Source of the DNA: CAYJHC01 sp964370075
GTDB taxonomy: Bacteria > Bacillota > Clostridia > Peptostreptococcales > Anaerovoracaceae
Length of the DNA: 25,346 nt
Direction: 5' to 3'
Assembly (NCBI GenBank): GCA_964370075.1
Contig: CAYJHC010000017.1
Coordinates: 1-25,346 of the forward strand
Each line of letters opens with the position of its first letter. Positions within the stretch are counted from its first letter, which is position 1. The position numbers and the translations under genes were made by a program. The notes beneath the pieces are model-generated. The model was not told the DNA's origin. It searched no databases and saw only the letters and a program-made list of their open reading frames with translations. This document shows, piece after piece, positions 1-7,174 of this stretch.

Positions 1-1370
1 ATAAAATTGGTGAAGAAATGATGGATCCAGAGGCTGATTATGATAAGCTTATGGCAGAGATGGGGGATTTACAATCCGAAATAGATGCTGCTGATGGATG
101 GGATATTGACAGTAAATTGTATCAAGCTATGGATGCTCTTCAGTGCCCAGAAGCAGATACACCTATTAATATTTTATCAGGGGGAGAGAGGCGACGTGTG
201 GCGCTTTGTAAGCTTCTGTTAGAAGCTCCAGATTTACTTTTGCTTGATGAACCGACTAACCATCTTGATGCAGAATCAGTTCTTTGGTTAGAGCAATTTT
301 TAAAGACTTATCCTGGTGCAGTTTTAGCAGTAACGCATGATAGATATTTCTTAGACAACGTAGCAGAATGGATTTGTGAGGTGGATAGAGGACAACTATA
401 CCCATATGAAGGAAACTATTCAACTTATCTTGAAACGAAAGCTGCTAGACTGGAAGCACAAGGACAACAACAAGCAAAGCTTGTTAAGAGAATCAAGTCA
501 GAGTTAGAGTGGGTTAGAAGTTCACCTAAAGCACGTCAAACAAAAAGTAAAGCTAGACTTGAGAAATTTTCGGAAATGGAAGCACAGGCAGCTAATGTAA
601 AAGACGTAGACTTTTCAGATATTAAAATTCAAGTTGGATCTCGCCTTGGAACAAAGGTAATTGTTGCAGATAAAATCAACAAATCATATGGAGAGCGTGT
701 TTTGATTAAAGACTTCTCTTTCTCACTTCCGCAAGGAGGAATAGTTGGCGTAATTGGGCCAAATGGGGTAGGAAAAACTACATTATTTAAGTCTATAGTT
801 GGCTTAGAAGAACTTACAAGTGGCTCTTTGGAAATAGGTGATACAGTACATATTTCTTATGTTGACCAAAATAGAGAAGGGTTGGATCCAGATAAAACTT
901 TATGGGAAGTAGTATCTGGTGGGAATGACTTTATTCAAGTAGGCAATGTGCAAGTCCCAAGTAGAGCTTATCTTTCGGGATTTGGATTTAAAGGTGCCGA
1001 TCAACAGAAAAAAGCCAGCGTTCTTTCAGGTGGTGAGAGAAATAGGTTGAACCTTGCACTAACCTTAAAAGAGGGAGGAAATCTAATTCTGTTAGATGAG
1101 CCTACCAATGATTTAGACATTGCTACTTTATCTAGTTTGGAAGAAGCACTTCTTAATTTCCCTGGTTGCTCTGTTGTAATAAGCCATGATAGATTTTTCC
1201 TAGATCGTATTGCAACTCACATTATTGCTTGGGAAGGGACAGATGATGAACCAGGGAACTGGCACTGGCATCAAGGGAACTTTGAGTCCTATCAAAAAAA
1301 TAGAATAGAGCGTTTAGGTGCTGAGGCGGCCAAACCTCGTAGAATGAAAAAGAAGCTAACGAAAGCTTAA
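1..1370 (+). CDS. ettA: EttA, ABC-F energy-dependent translational throttle protein (5' end missing)
   Basis: Cytoplasmic ABC-F ATPase; EttA binds the ribosomal E site and couples ATP/ADP state to early elongation (family knowledge). The reading frame is open from base 3, so the gene begins outside the window. Roughly the first 100 residues, with the first Walker A and much of the arm, are absent compared with the usual ~555. Visible are the first signature LSGGERRR and Walker B LLLLDEPTNHLD, the basic linker between the two ATPase halves (the P-site tRNA interaction region), a second Walker A GPNGVGKTT, the second signature LSGGERNRLNL and Walker B LILLDEPTNDLD. The segment PEADYDKL followed by AADGWDID matches EttA rather than Uup or YheS. 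The tail ends with a basic stretch (RRMKKKLTKA). A terminator follows at 1497-1524. The family call is secure. Confidence 0.95.
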   Translation, partial: KIGEEMMDPEADYDKLMAEMGDLQSEIDAADGWDIDSKLYQAMDALQCPEADTPINILSGGERRRVALCKLLLEAPDLLLLDEPTNHLDAESVLWLEQFLKTYPGAVLAVTHDRYFLDNVAEWICEVDRGQLYPYEGNYSTYLETKAARLEAQGQQQAKLVKRIKSELEWVRSSPKARQTKSKARLEKFSEMEAQAANVKDVDFSDIKIQVGSRLGTKVIVADKINKSYGERVLIKDFSFSLPQGGIVGVIGPNGVGKTTLFKSIVGLEELTSGSLEIGDTVHISYVDQNREGLDPDKTLWEVVSGGNDFIQVGNVQVPSRAYLSGFGFKGADQQKKASVLSGGERNRLNLALTLKEGGNLILLDEPTNDLDIATLSSLEEALLNFPGCSVVISHDRFFLDRIATHIIAWEGTDDEPGNWHWHQGNFESYQKNRIERLGAEAAKPRRMKKKLTKA

Positions 1371-1393
1371 ACTTTACTACACTAAAACTTTAA

Positions 1394-1440
1394 CTTTAAA
1401 GCTGGTTGTACATTGTGTCATGTACAACCAGATGTTAAAG
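1394..1440. other. Long inverted repeat downstream of ettA
   Basis: A perfect 12-bp stem (CTGGTTGTACAT at 1402-1413, its complement at 1420-1431) has a 6-nt loop. After a short mismatch it is extended by CTTTAA (1394-1399) with TTAAAG (1435-1440). No T-run follows on the + strand, so it is not a standard intrinsic terminator. It may be a 3'-end stabilising hairpin or a protein site. Function unknown. Confidence 0.6.
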
Positions 1441-1496
1441 GAATGGAATGAAGAAGTGTTAATTACTAACTATTAGTTAAATTTGAATTAGCTATG

Positions 1497-1524
1497 AGAC
1501 GGATCGAAATGATTCGTCTTTTTT
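1497..1524 (+). terminator. Intrinsic terminator after ettA
   Basis: Stem AGACGGATC / GATTCGTCT (9 bp, one G-T pair), loop GAAAT, then six T. It lies 127 nt beyond the ettA stop codon. Confidence 0.85.
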
Positions 1525-1533
1525 CGATTATAC

Positions 1534-1568
1534 AAAAAACAGAGCAAAACTCTCGCTTCACTCTGTTT
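1534..1568 (-). terminator. Intrinsic terminator of the DEAD-box helicase gene
   Basis: Read on the minus strand, AAACAGAG pairs with CTCTGTTT across a 16-nt loop and is followed by a U-run (A-run at 1534-1539 on the + strand). It sits 23 nt past the helicase stop codon and back to back with the ettA terminator, as expected between convergent genes. Confidence 0.75.
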
Positions 1569-1590
1569 AGAAAGGCTTTATCAACAGCCC

Positions 1591-3282
1591 TTAATCATCA
1601 CCGTTGTCGTGATGTTTTTTATTTTTTGATTTTTTACCTGTGTTACTTCTAGCAGGAGGTCGATGCTCAGAAGGTTTATCTCCACCTTTTTTATTTCTTT
1701 TCTCTCTTAATTTTTGTTCGTGGAAGGAGCCTTTGTTTTTAGAAGCCTCTTTGTTATGCTTTTTATCTTTCCCAGCAGAAGACTCATTATCACGATCTTT
1801 ATTTTTCCTTCTAAAGCCATCTTTGTCTCTGCTACGATTTTTGTCTCTAAAACCATCTTTACTTTTATGGTTATCTCTGCCTCTTGAGCTTCCTTGTCCT
1901 TTTCTTCCTGAAGATTTTCTCCCTGAATCAGAAAAACGACGCTTTTCAATAGTGATAGGCTTTAGGTTCGCACGCATTGCATCGCTTTCAGCAAAAGCAA
2001 GACTCATTGCAGAAATGGCAATTTGATCAGGCGTGTATCCTTCCTCTTGTAGTTGTGCTAGCATTTCATCATATTTAGGAAGGGCAGTATCTGACAATGC
2101 TCTTCTCATGGATGATAGACTGCCAATTGAACTTTTTTGAGTAATGTCTGAAAAAGATGGTAACGCCATGGTCTTAATATTTGATTTTGTCTGGGAAGCT
2201 ATGTCCATTAAAGCATTAATCTGTCTTCTGCTTGTACAAAGTGTTATAGCAGTTCCTGCTTTACCAACTCTTCCAGTTCTACCAATACGATGGGTATAAT
2301 ATTCAGCATTTTGAGGAAGATCAAAGTTAAAAACATACTCGACATCATTAACATCTATGCCTCTAGCAGCAACATCGGTAGCTACTAAAATAGAAGTTTT
2401 TCCGAATTTGAATCTATTCATTACATTTGTTCTTTGTGATTGCCTGAGGTCGCCATGAAGCCCGTCCGCTTCAATTCCTACAGTATTTAAATGTGCAGTT
2501 AATTCTTCGGCCATTTTCTTTGTATTGCAGAAAATAATGGCAAGGGAAGGTTCGTAATAGTGGAGAAGAATATCTAAGGCATCAAATTTTTGATTTGAAG
2601 GAACTTCTACATAGCTTTGCTCAATGTTTGATACTGTCATTGTTTTAGCTTTAGTTTTTAATATTTCTGGATTCTTTTGAAATTCTTTTGTAATAGCTAA
2701 TATTCCTGGTGGCATAGTAGCTGAGAAAAGTATAGTTTGGCGCCCTTCGGGGGTATCTTTAAGAATAGTCTCCATATCTTCTTTGAAACCCATAGATAGC
2801 ATTTCGTCGGCTTCGTCTAAAACTACCATTTTGATTTCTTCAAGCTTAAGAGTGCCACGACGCATATGGTCCATAACTCTCCCTGGAGTTCCTACTACAA
2901 TATTGGCTTTTCTAAGTTGAGCAAATTGCTTATCTAAAGAAGCTCCACCATAAACTTCGGCTACCTGCATGTGCCCTGTGTGCTTTACTAGTTTTCTAAT
3001 AACATCTGCAACTTGTTGGGCTAACTCTCTAGTAGGGCATAAGACTAAAGCTTGGGGAGATGATTTCCGATTTATACTTGGGTCAATTATTTCTGTTAGA
3101 GGTAAAGAAAAGGCTAGGGTTTTACCTGTTCCAGTTTGGGAACGACCAATTACATCTATACCTGTTCTAATTAAAGGGATTGCTTTACTTTGGATTTCTG
3201 TAGGATCAACAAAACCTAATTCGTCCATAGCTATCTGAATTTTGGGCAGTAGGTCAAGTTCCTTAAAAGTGATATTTGTCAT
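1591..3282 (-). CDS. DEAD-box ATP-dependent RNA helicase (CshA/DeaD type)
   Basis: ATP-dependent RNA unwinding in mRNA decay, ribosome assembly or cold adaptation (family knowledge). In order: Q-motif region with PTEIQ (27-31), motif I SQTGTGKT (48-55), PTRELAQQ (83-90), TPGR (132-135), DEAD (156-159), SAT (187-189), then the second RecA domain with HGDLRQSQR, ATDVAARGIDV and HRIGRTGR. After about residue 450 comes a long disordered tail rich in Lys, Arg, Ser, Gly and Asp, a presumed RNA-binding extension. At 563 residues it is longer than minimal helicases because of this tail. The start has a GAGG ribosome site only 4 nt from ATG. Upstream lie a clear promoter and a leader with alternative pairings (3283-3363). 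It could be CshA, CshB or DeaD; the tail does not settle which. Confidence 0.95.
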   Translation of the reverse strand: MTNITFKELDLLPKIQIAMDELGFVDPTEIQSKAIPLIRTGIDVIGRSQTGTGKTLAFSLPLTEIIDPSINRKSSPQALVLCPTRELAQQVADVIRKLVKHTGHMQVAEVYGGASLDKQFAQLRKANIVVGTPGRVMDHMRRGTLKLEEIKMVVLDEADEMLSMGFKEDMETILKDTPEGRQTILFSATMPPGILAITKEFQKNPEILKTKAKTMTVSNIEQSYVEVPSNQKFDALDILLHYYEPSLAIIFCNTKKMAEELTAHLNTVGIEADGLHGDLRQSQRTNVMNRFKFGKTSILVATDVAARGIDVNDVEYVFNFDLPQNAEYYTHRIGRTGRVGKAGTAITLCTSRRQINALMDIASQTKSNIKTMALPSFSDITQKSSIGSLSSMRRALSDTALPKYDEMLAQLQEEGYTPDQIAISAMSLAFAESDAMRANLKPITIEKRRFSDSGRKSSGRKGQGSSRGRDNHKSKDGFRDKNRSRDKDGFRRKNKDRDNESSAGKDKKHNKEASKNKGSFHEQKLREKRNKKGGDKPSEHRPPARSNTGKKSKNKKHHDNGDD

Positions 3283-3363
3283 TTTTCCTCGTTTCTGTTC
3301 TATATTTTAAAATATAAAAACGAGGAGCAATGTCCTCGTTTTTATAGTTTCGCGACTTCTTAA
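3283..3363 (-). promoter_or_regulatory. Helicase 5' leader with mutually exclusive hairpins
   Basis: Read as minus-strand RNA, the leader holds AAAAACGAGGA (3343-3333), a 6-nt loop, TCCTCGTTTTT (3326-3316), a 16-nt AT palindrome (3316-3301), and then AAACGAGGA (3294-3286), which is the ribosome binding site. The middle arm can form an 11-bp terminator-like hairpin with the upstream arm, or a 9-bp helix that hides the Shine-Dalgarno sequence. The complementarity is read directly; the regulatory role is inferred. Confidence 0.6.
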
Positions 3364-3369
3364 CACGTA

Positions 3370-3399
3370 AGTATACCATGAATAAGGCTGAAAAGTCAA
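3370..3399 (-). promoter_or_regulatory. Sigma-A-type promoter of the helicase gene
   Basis: On the minus strand, TTGACT (3399-3394), 18-nt spacer, TATACT (3375-3370). Predicted transcript start is near 3363, giving a leader of about 80 nt. Confidence 0.75.
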
Positions 3400-3494
3400 G
3401 GGAAATAAATTTATAATGACTATTAATTCACCATTCGAAAATTCATGGAATAGGGCTGATTGATACAAAAGAAAATTTGAATCTAAATATAAAA

Positions 3495-3542
3495 TATGAT
3501 AAACTTATTAAGTTAAATATAATAATAACAAAGTTTATCATA
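3495..3542. repeat. 12-bp inverted repeat upstream of the zinc-ribbon gene
   Basis: TATGATAAACTT (3495-3506) and its exact complement AAGTTTATCATA (3531-3542) are separated by 24 bp and end 8 bp before the AGGAGG of the next gene. It could be a two-site operator or a leader hairpin. The promoter could not be placed with confidence. Confidence 0.6.
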
Positions 3543-3562
3543 AATATAATAGGAGGAAGAAT

Positions 3563-4756
3563 ATGTACTGTAAAAATTGTGGAGCTGAAAGAAAAGAAGG
3601 TTCGCTAATTTGTGTGAAGTGTGGTGTTGGAGGAGAAATTTCTGTTGGAGAATCCATTGAGAAAGAAGATTCCCAGATAGTAGATGCTTTAAAAACTGAG
3701 GAAGATATGGTTGTGAAGATTATTGAAGAAGAAATAGCTCCGTTGACAGAAAGTTTAGAAGAAGAGTTGACTTCGGATGCAGAAACTATAGAAGGAGCTT
3801 CAACTCCATTAAAAAAATCTATAGAAGCTGAACAGGCAAATGTAGTTACCAGTGGAAATGAAAGTGAATGGGTAAGGATTCCAGAAGGAGCAACTGTAGA
3901 GGAGATGATAGAACACCCTGACAGATATCAGCCTGAGGGACAGGAAAATCCCAATAAAAGTGGAAATTCTTATCAGAAGAAAACTATGGAAGCGCCAACT
4001 CAAGAGAAAGATAATTGCCAAGGAGCAGCGCCAACTCAAGGGAAGAATAACTACCAAAGAACAGCACCAGCTCAAGAGATGAGTAATTACCAAGGAGTAG
4101 TGCCAACTCAAGGGGTGAACCATCAAGGAACAGCACCAACTCAAGGGATGAGTAACTACCAAGGAACAGCACCAACTCAAGGGATGAGTAACTACCAAGG
4201 AACAGTGTCAGCTCAAGGAATTAATAACTTCCAAGGGACAACACCATCTCAAAAGATAGATAATTTTCAGGGATCTTCACCTTTAGATAATAATCAATCA
4301 TTTAAAGAGGCAACTCATAATTTAAAAGGCAGAAGAATGGTGTTCGTTACTAGTATTCTATTGATAATATTCGGAGGGCTGACAGTATTAAGCGACTTAG
4401 GGGAACTATCTTCAAGCGGTTATATGTCTTCTTCAAGCCTTTGGGAGTATGGGCTATTTTTACCTACTTGGTATGAAACTCTAATCACTTATATTTCTTT
4501 AGCCTTCGGATCGCTACAACTGCTATCAGGTATTTTAGGAGTGGTCAATTCTAGAAAACCAGAAAAGGCTACGGCTTTGGTCATTCTTTCAATAGTTATG
4601 ATGGGGGTTTCAATTTTACCATTTATACCTAGTGTTATGGTTGACCCTTTGTTAGGAGCTGGATATCTATTTGGAGCTTTATTTACAGCAATACTCCCTG
4701 TACTATTGCTAATAGGTGCATTAGCCCTTAAAAAGAAGCAGTTTAAAACAAAATAG
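3563..4756 (+). CDS. Zinc-ribbon membrane protein with 12-residue tandem repeats
   Basis: Function unknown. The N-terminus is a short zinc ribbon with CxxC at Cys3/Cys6 and Cys17/Cys20. Next is an acidic region (about 25-100), then a Gln/Pro/Thr/Asn-rich low-complexity linker (144-238) made of eight near-identical units of the APTQGMSNYQGT type. About four hydrophobic segments follow from residue 259 to the C-terminus, which ends in a basic KKKQFKTK tail. The design is a cytosolic metal-binding head on a flexible stalk with a membrane anchor, as in many Firmicute zinc-ribbon proteins of unknown role. The start is supported by AGGAGG 6 nt upstream. It stands alone between the divergent helicase and the aro leader. 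Repeat number may vary between strains. Confidence 0.85.
   Translation: MYCKNCGAERKEGSLICVKCGVGGEISVGESIEKEDSQIVDALKTEEDMVVKIIEEEIAPLTESLEEELTSDAETIEGASTPLKKSIEAEQANVVTSGNESEWVRIPEGATVEEMIEHPDRYQPEGQENPNKSGNSYQKKTMEAPTQEKDNCQGAAPTQGKNNYQRTAPAQEMSNYQGVVPTQGVNHQGTAPTQGMSNYQGTAPTQGMSNYQGTVSAQGINNFQGTTPSQKIDNFQGSSPLDNNQSFKEATHNLKGRRMVFVTSILLIIFGGLTVLSDLGELSSSGYMSSSSLWEYGLFLPTWYETLITYISLAFGSLQLLSGILGVVNSRKPEKATALVILSIVMMGVSILPFIPSVMVDPLLGAGYLFGALFTAILPVLLLIGALALKKKQFKTK
3992..4276 (+). repeat. In-frame minisatellite: eight ~36-bp units
   Basis: Seven 36-bp units and one 33-bp unit code for 12- or 11-residue repeats. Two adjacent units (4124-4159 and 4160-4195) are identical at the DNA level, which suggests recent duplication. 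Because units are multiples of three, gain or loss would preserve the frame. Confidence 0.85.
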
Positions 4757-4817
4757 ATATAAGTATGACAGGCAGGGTTGTAACTTGGATTATAATTAAT
4801 AAAAAATAAGAATTCTA

Positions 4818-4849
4818 TTGACATATGTGGATTTATATGTCAATATAGT
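4818..4849 (+). promoter_or_regulatory. Probable aro-operon promoter overlapped by a 9-bp inverted repeat
   Basis: TTGACATAT (4818-4826) and ATATGTCAA (4835-4843) form a perfect inverted repeat with an 8-bp centre. The first arm contains a consensus -35 (TTGACA). The -10 is less clear: CAATAT at 17-nt spacing, or TATAGT (4844-4849) at 20 nt. The overlap suggests a repressor operator, which is inferred. Confidence 0.5.
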
Positions 4850-4880
4850 AGGGTAGATATTTTATTTGAAGGGAATAGCA

Positions 4881-4976
4881 ATGACAAGTATTAGAAATAA
4901 CAAATTTTATTTTAGCTTTTACTTTAGCTTTATTAACAAGGTTAATAAGGTTTCTTTGCTATATGCCGCTAAATAA
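4881..4976 (+). CDS. Phe/Tyr-rich leader peptide of the aromatic operon (31 aa)
   Basis: ATG at 4881 is preceded by GAAGGG with 7-nt spacing, a convincing ribosome site. The 31 codons end at TAA (4974-4976). Residues 9-17 read FYFSFYFSF: five Phe and two Tyr in nine codons, with another Tyr at 28. The ORF ends 31 nt before a strong terminator and lies directly upstream of aroF. This is the arrangement of amino-acid leader peptides such as PheL and TrpL. The likely role is as a sensor: scarcity of charged tRNA-Phe or tRNA-Tyr stalls the ribosome at residues 9-17. The ORF and its composition are read from the sequence; the attenuation role is inferred. Confidence 0.85.
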   Translation: MTSIRNNKFYFSFYFSFINKVNKVSLLYAAK

Positions 4977-5031
4977 TATATGTAAAAGTTAAATGAATTA
5001 AACATATATGCCTGAGGTTTGCAAGGAACCT
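4948..5031 (+). promoter_or_regulatory. Candidate antiterminator pairing in the aro leader
   Basis: Bases 4948-4959 (AGGTTTCTTTGC) can pair with 5021-5031 (GCAAGGAACCT) in 11 base pairs, with one bulged U and one U-G pair. This takes up the loop and the first five bases of the terminator's 3' arm. The upstream segment lies just beyond the Phe/Tyr codons. A ribosome stalled at codon 17 would leave it free, while a ribosome at the stop codon would cover part of it. Confidence 0.5.
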
Positions 5032-5043
5032 CAGGCATTTTTT
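5008..5043 (+). terminator. Attenuator terminator upstream of aroF
   Basis: Perfect 12-bp stem ATGCCTGAGGTT (5008-5019) / AACCTCAGGCAT (5027-5038), 7-nt loop, then a T-run at 5038-5043. It sits between the leader peptide and aroF, where it would stop transcription before the operon. Confidence 0.9.
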
Positions 5044-5077
5044 AATTTGAGTTACGTAAGTAAGATAGGAGAGTAAA

Positions 5078-6097
5078 ATGATAATCGTATTAAAAGAAAA
5101 TCAGGATAGGCAACAACTGGAAAATTTAAAGCAATGGTTCATAAGCCAAGGGTTAAATATTAGCATGACAGAGGGTGTAAATGATACCATTATGGGAATA
5201 ATTGGAGACACTTCAGATGTTGATATTGATATCATCAGTTCATTAGATATTGTTGAAAGCGTAAAGAGGATACAAGAACCTTACAAAAAAACCAACAGGA
5301 AATTTCATCCTCAAGATACAGTTATTACACTGTCTAACGGAACTAAAATCGGCGGTGGAAACTTTGCAATTATGGCAGGGCCTTGTTCTGTTGAGTCTAG
5401 TGAACAAATATGTAGCGTTGCTAGATCGGTTAAAGAAGGAAATGCGACTATTCTTCGTGGAGGAGCATTTAAGCCAAGAACTTCACCTTATGCATTTCAA
5501 GGAATGGGAAGTGATGGTATAGATCTGTTATTAGAAGCTAAAAAAGATACAGGTTTACCGATTATTTCTGAACTTATGGATTTAACACAGTTATCACATT
5601 TTGAAAATATAGACATAATTCAAATTGGCGCAAGAAATATGCAGAATTTTACGTTACTTAGAGAGATTGGGAAGACCAATAAGCCAATACTACTAAAAAG
5701 AGGCTTAGCTAATACTATTGAAGAATTAATAATGAGTGCAGAATACATAATGTCTAGTGGAAATTCTCAGGTAATGTTGTGTGAAAGAGGAATAAGAACT
5801 TTTGAAACTGCAGTAAGAAATACTCTGGATATTTCAGCTATACCAGTTCTTAAAGAAAAGACACATTTACCTATTATCATAGATCCTAGTCATGCTACAG
5901 GGCATGCCAGATTTGTGCCTGATATGTCTATGGCAGCAGTTGCAGCTGGAGCGGATGGATTAATGATAGAGGTGCATAATGACCCGTCAAAGGCTTTATG
6001 TGATGGGCCACAGTCCCTGTCTCCAGAAGTATTTATTAATCTTTCTAAGAAGATACATGGACTAAGAGATGCCTTAAAAGAAATAAATAAAAATTAA
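5078..6097 (+). CDS. aroF: 3-deoxy-7-phosphoheptulonate (DAHP) synthase, type I-beta
   Basis: First shikimate step: condenses phosphoenolpyruvate and erythrose-4-phosphate to DAHP in the cytosol. The first ~75 residues look like the ferredoxin-like regulatory domain found in feedback-inhibited I-beta enzymes. The catalytic barrel then shows AGPCSVES, KPRTSPYAFQG, QIGARNMQNF, LLKRGLANTIEE, LCERGIRTFE and DPSHATGHARFVPDM. At 339 residues it matches the family length. The ribosome site AGGAGAG is 6 nt before ATG. It is first in the run of aro genes and directly behind the Phe/Tyr leader peptide and terminator, so it is likely controlled by transcription attenuation as well as by allosteric inhibition through the N-terminal domain (the latter is family knowledge). 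Confidence 0.96.
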   Translation: MIIVLKENQDRQQLENLKQWFISQGLNISMTEGVNDTIMGIIGDTSDVDIDIISSLDIVESVKRIQEPYKKTNRKFHPQDTVITLSNGTKIGGGNFAIMAGPCSVESSEQICSVARSVKEGNATILRGGAFKPRTSPYAFQGMGSDGIDLLLEAKKDTGLPIISELMDLTQLSHFENIDIIQIGARNMQNFTLLREIGKTNKPILLKRGLANTIEELIMSAEYIMSSGNSQVMLCERGIRTFETAVRNTLDISAIPVLKEKTHLPIIIDPSHATGHARFVPDMSMAAVAAGADGLMIEVHNDPSKALCDGPQSLSPEVFINLSKKIHGLRDALKEINKN

Positions 6098-6130
6098 TTT
6101 GTCTAATGAATACTAGGAGGATGGAATCTA

Positions 6131-7174
6131 ATGAAGAAGGTAGAGGTAAATGTATCAAAACCGTATAATGTAATTATTGGGGATGGGATATTGTCCAATG
6201 TTGGAAAACATATAGCCAAAGAAAAAAAGCCTTGTAAAGCAATTATAATATCTGATAATTCTGTAGAAGAATTATATGGGGAAGTAGTTGAAAAAAGCTT
6301 GGAGAACGAGGGATATACAGTACTTAAATTTATATTTCCACCTGGAGAAAAATCTAAAACTTTAAATGTGGCGATGGATATACTAAACTTTTTAGCAGAA
6401 AATAAAATTTCTAGGTCTGACATTTTGATAGCTTTAGGAGGCGGAGTCGTAGGTGATATCACAGGGTTTTGTGCAGCTGTATATCTTCGAGGGATTGCTT
6501 TCGTACAAATTCCCACAACTATATTGTCTGCGGTAGATTCTTCAGTAGGTGGAAAAACAGGAGTAGACCTTGTAGCAGGAAAAAACTTGGTAGGTGCATT
6601 TCACCATCCAATATTAGTACTATGTGATATAGAAGCATTTAAAACTTTAGAAAAGGATGTGTATAAAGATGGGCTTTGTGAGGTTATAAAATATGGATGT
6701 ATTTTAGACAATGAACTATTCCAATTACTGTTAGAAGGTGACTTTGAAAGTAGAACTGAAGAAATTGTTGAAAGGTGTATTAGTCTAAAGGCTCAAATTG
6801 TTTGTCAAGATGAGTTTGACAATGGAATAAGGCAAATTCTTAACTTTGGACACACCATAGGTCATGCGATTGAAAGCCTAAGCGATTATTCGATTTCCCA
6901 TGGTAAAGCTGTGGGAATAGGAATGTATATGATAGAGAAGGCAGCTGGCAGTGGCTTTCATATGGAAATAAAAGAAATATTAGAAAAGTATAAGATAGAT
7001 ATAGCCACTAATTATAAGGGTTTTGAAATAGCAGAAAAAGCAAAAAGTGATAAGAAAATAAGTGGAGATAGCATAAATCTTATACTTTTAGAAAAAATAG
7101 GAAAAGCAAAAATTGTTTCAATTCCTCTTGAGGATATAAAAGACTTTTTTGTAAAAGGAGAGCAGAGTGGATAG
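6131..7174 (+). CDS. aroB: 3-dehydroquinate synthase
   Basis: Second shikimate step: NAD- and metal-dependent cyclisation of DAHP to 3-dehydroquinate. The NAD-binding GGGVVGD, the TTILSAVDSSVGGKTGVD stretch with the conserved Lys and Asp, NLVGAFHHP, and the metal-ligand region ILNFGHTIGHAIE are all present. Length (347) is normal. It lies 33 nt after aroF with its own AGGAGG site. Its last 8 nt overlap aroA, so the two are probably translationally coupled. Confidence 0.97.
   Translation: MKKVEVNVSKPYNVIIGDGILSNVGKHIAKEKKPCKAIIISDNSVEELYGEVVEKSLENEGYTVLKFIFPPGEKSKTLNVAMDILNFLAENKISRSDILIALGGGVVGDITGFCAAVYLRGIAFVQIPTTILSAVDSSVGGKTGVDLVAGKNLVGAFHHPILVLCDIEAFKTLEKDVYKDGLCEVIKYGCILDNELFQLLLEGDFESRTEEIVERCISLKAQIVCQDEFDNGIRQILNFGHTIGHAIESLSDYSISHGKAVGIGMYMIEKAAGSGFHMEIKEILEKYKIDIATNYKGFEIAEKAKSDKKISGDSINLILLEKIGKAKIVSIPLEDIKDFFVKGEQSG

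Noticed and set aside
1402..1431. Terminator directly after ettA
   Set aside because: Strong stem but no T-run; the hairpin at 1497-1524 fits better.
1640..2026. Plus-strand ORF opposite the helicase tail
   Set aside because: It is the complement of a lysine/arginine-rich low-complexity tail and has no ribosome site.
3809..4198. Antisense ORFs across the repeat region of the zinc-ribbon gene (3809-4198 and 3984-4175)
   Set aside because: They mirror the 36-bp repeats, lack ribosome sites and resemble no protein; the sense frame has clear domains.
3992..4276. CRISPR array
   Set aside because: The 36-bp repeats are directly adjacent without unique spacers and are in frame within a coding gene.
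4860..5045. T-box riboswitch in the aro leader
   Set aside because: No T-box sequence or specifier-stem architecture could be found and the leader is short; a leader peptide explains it better.
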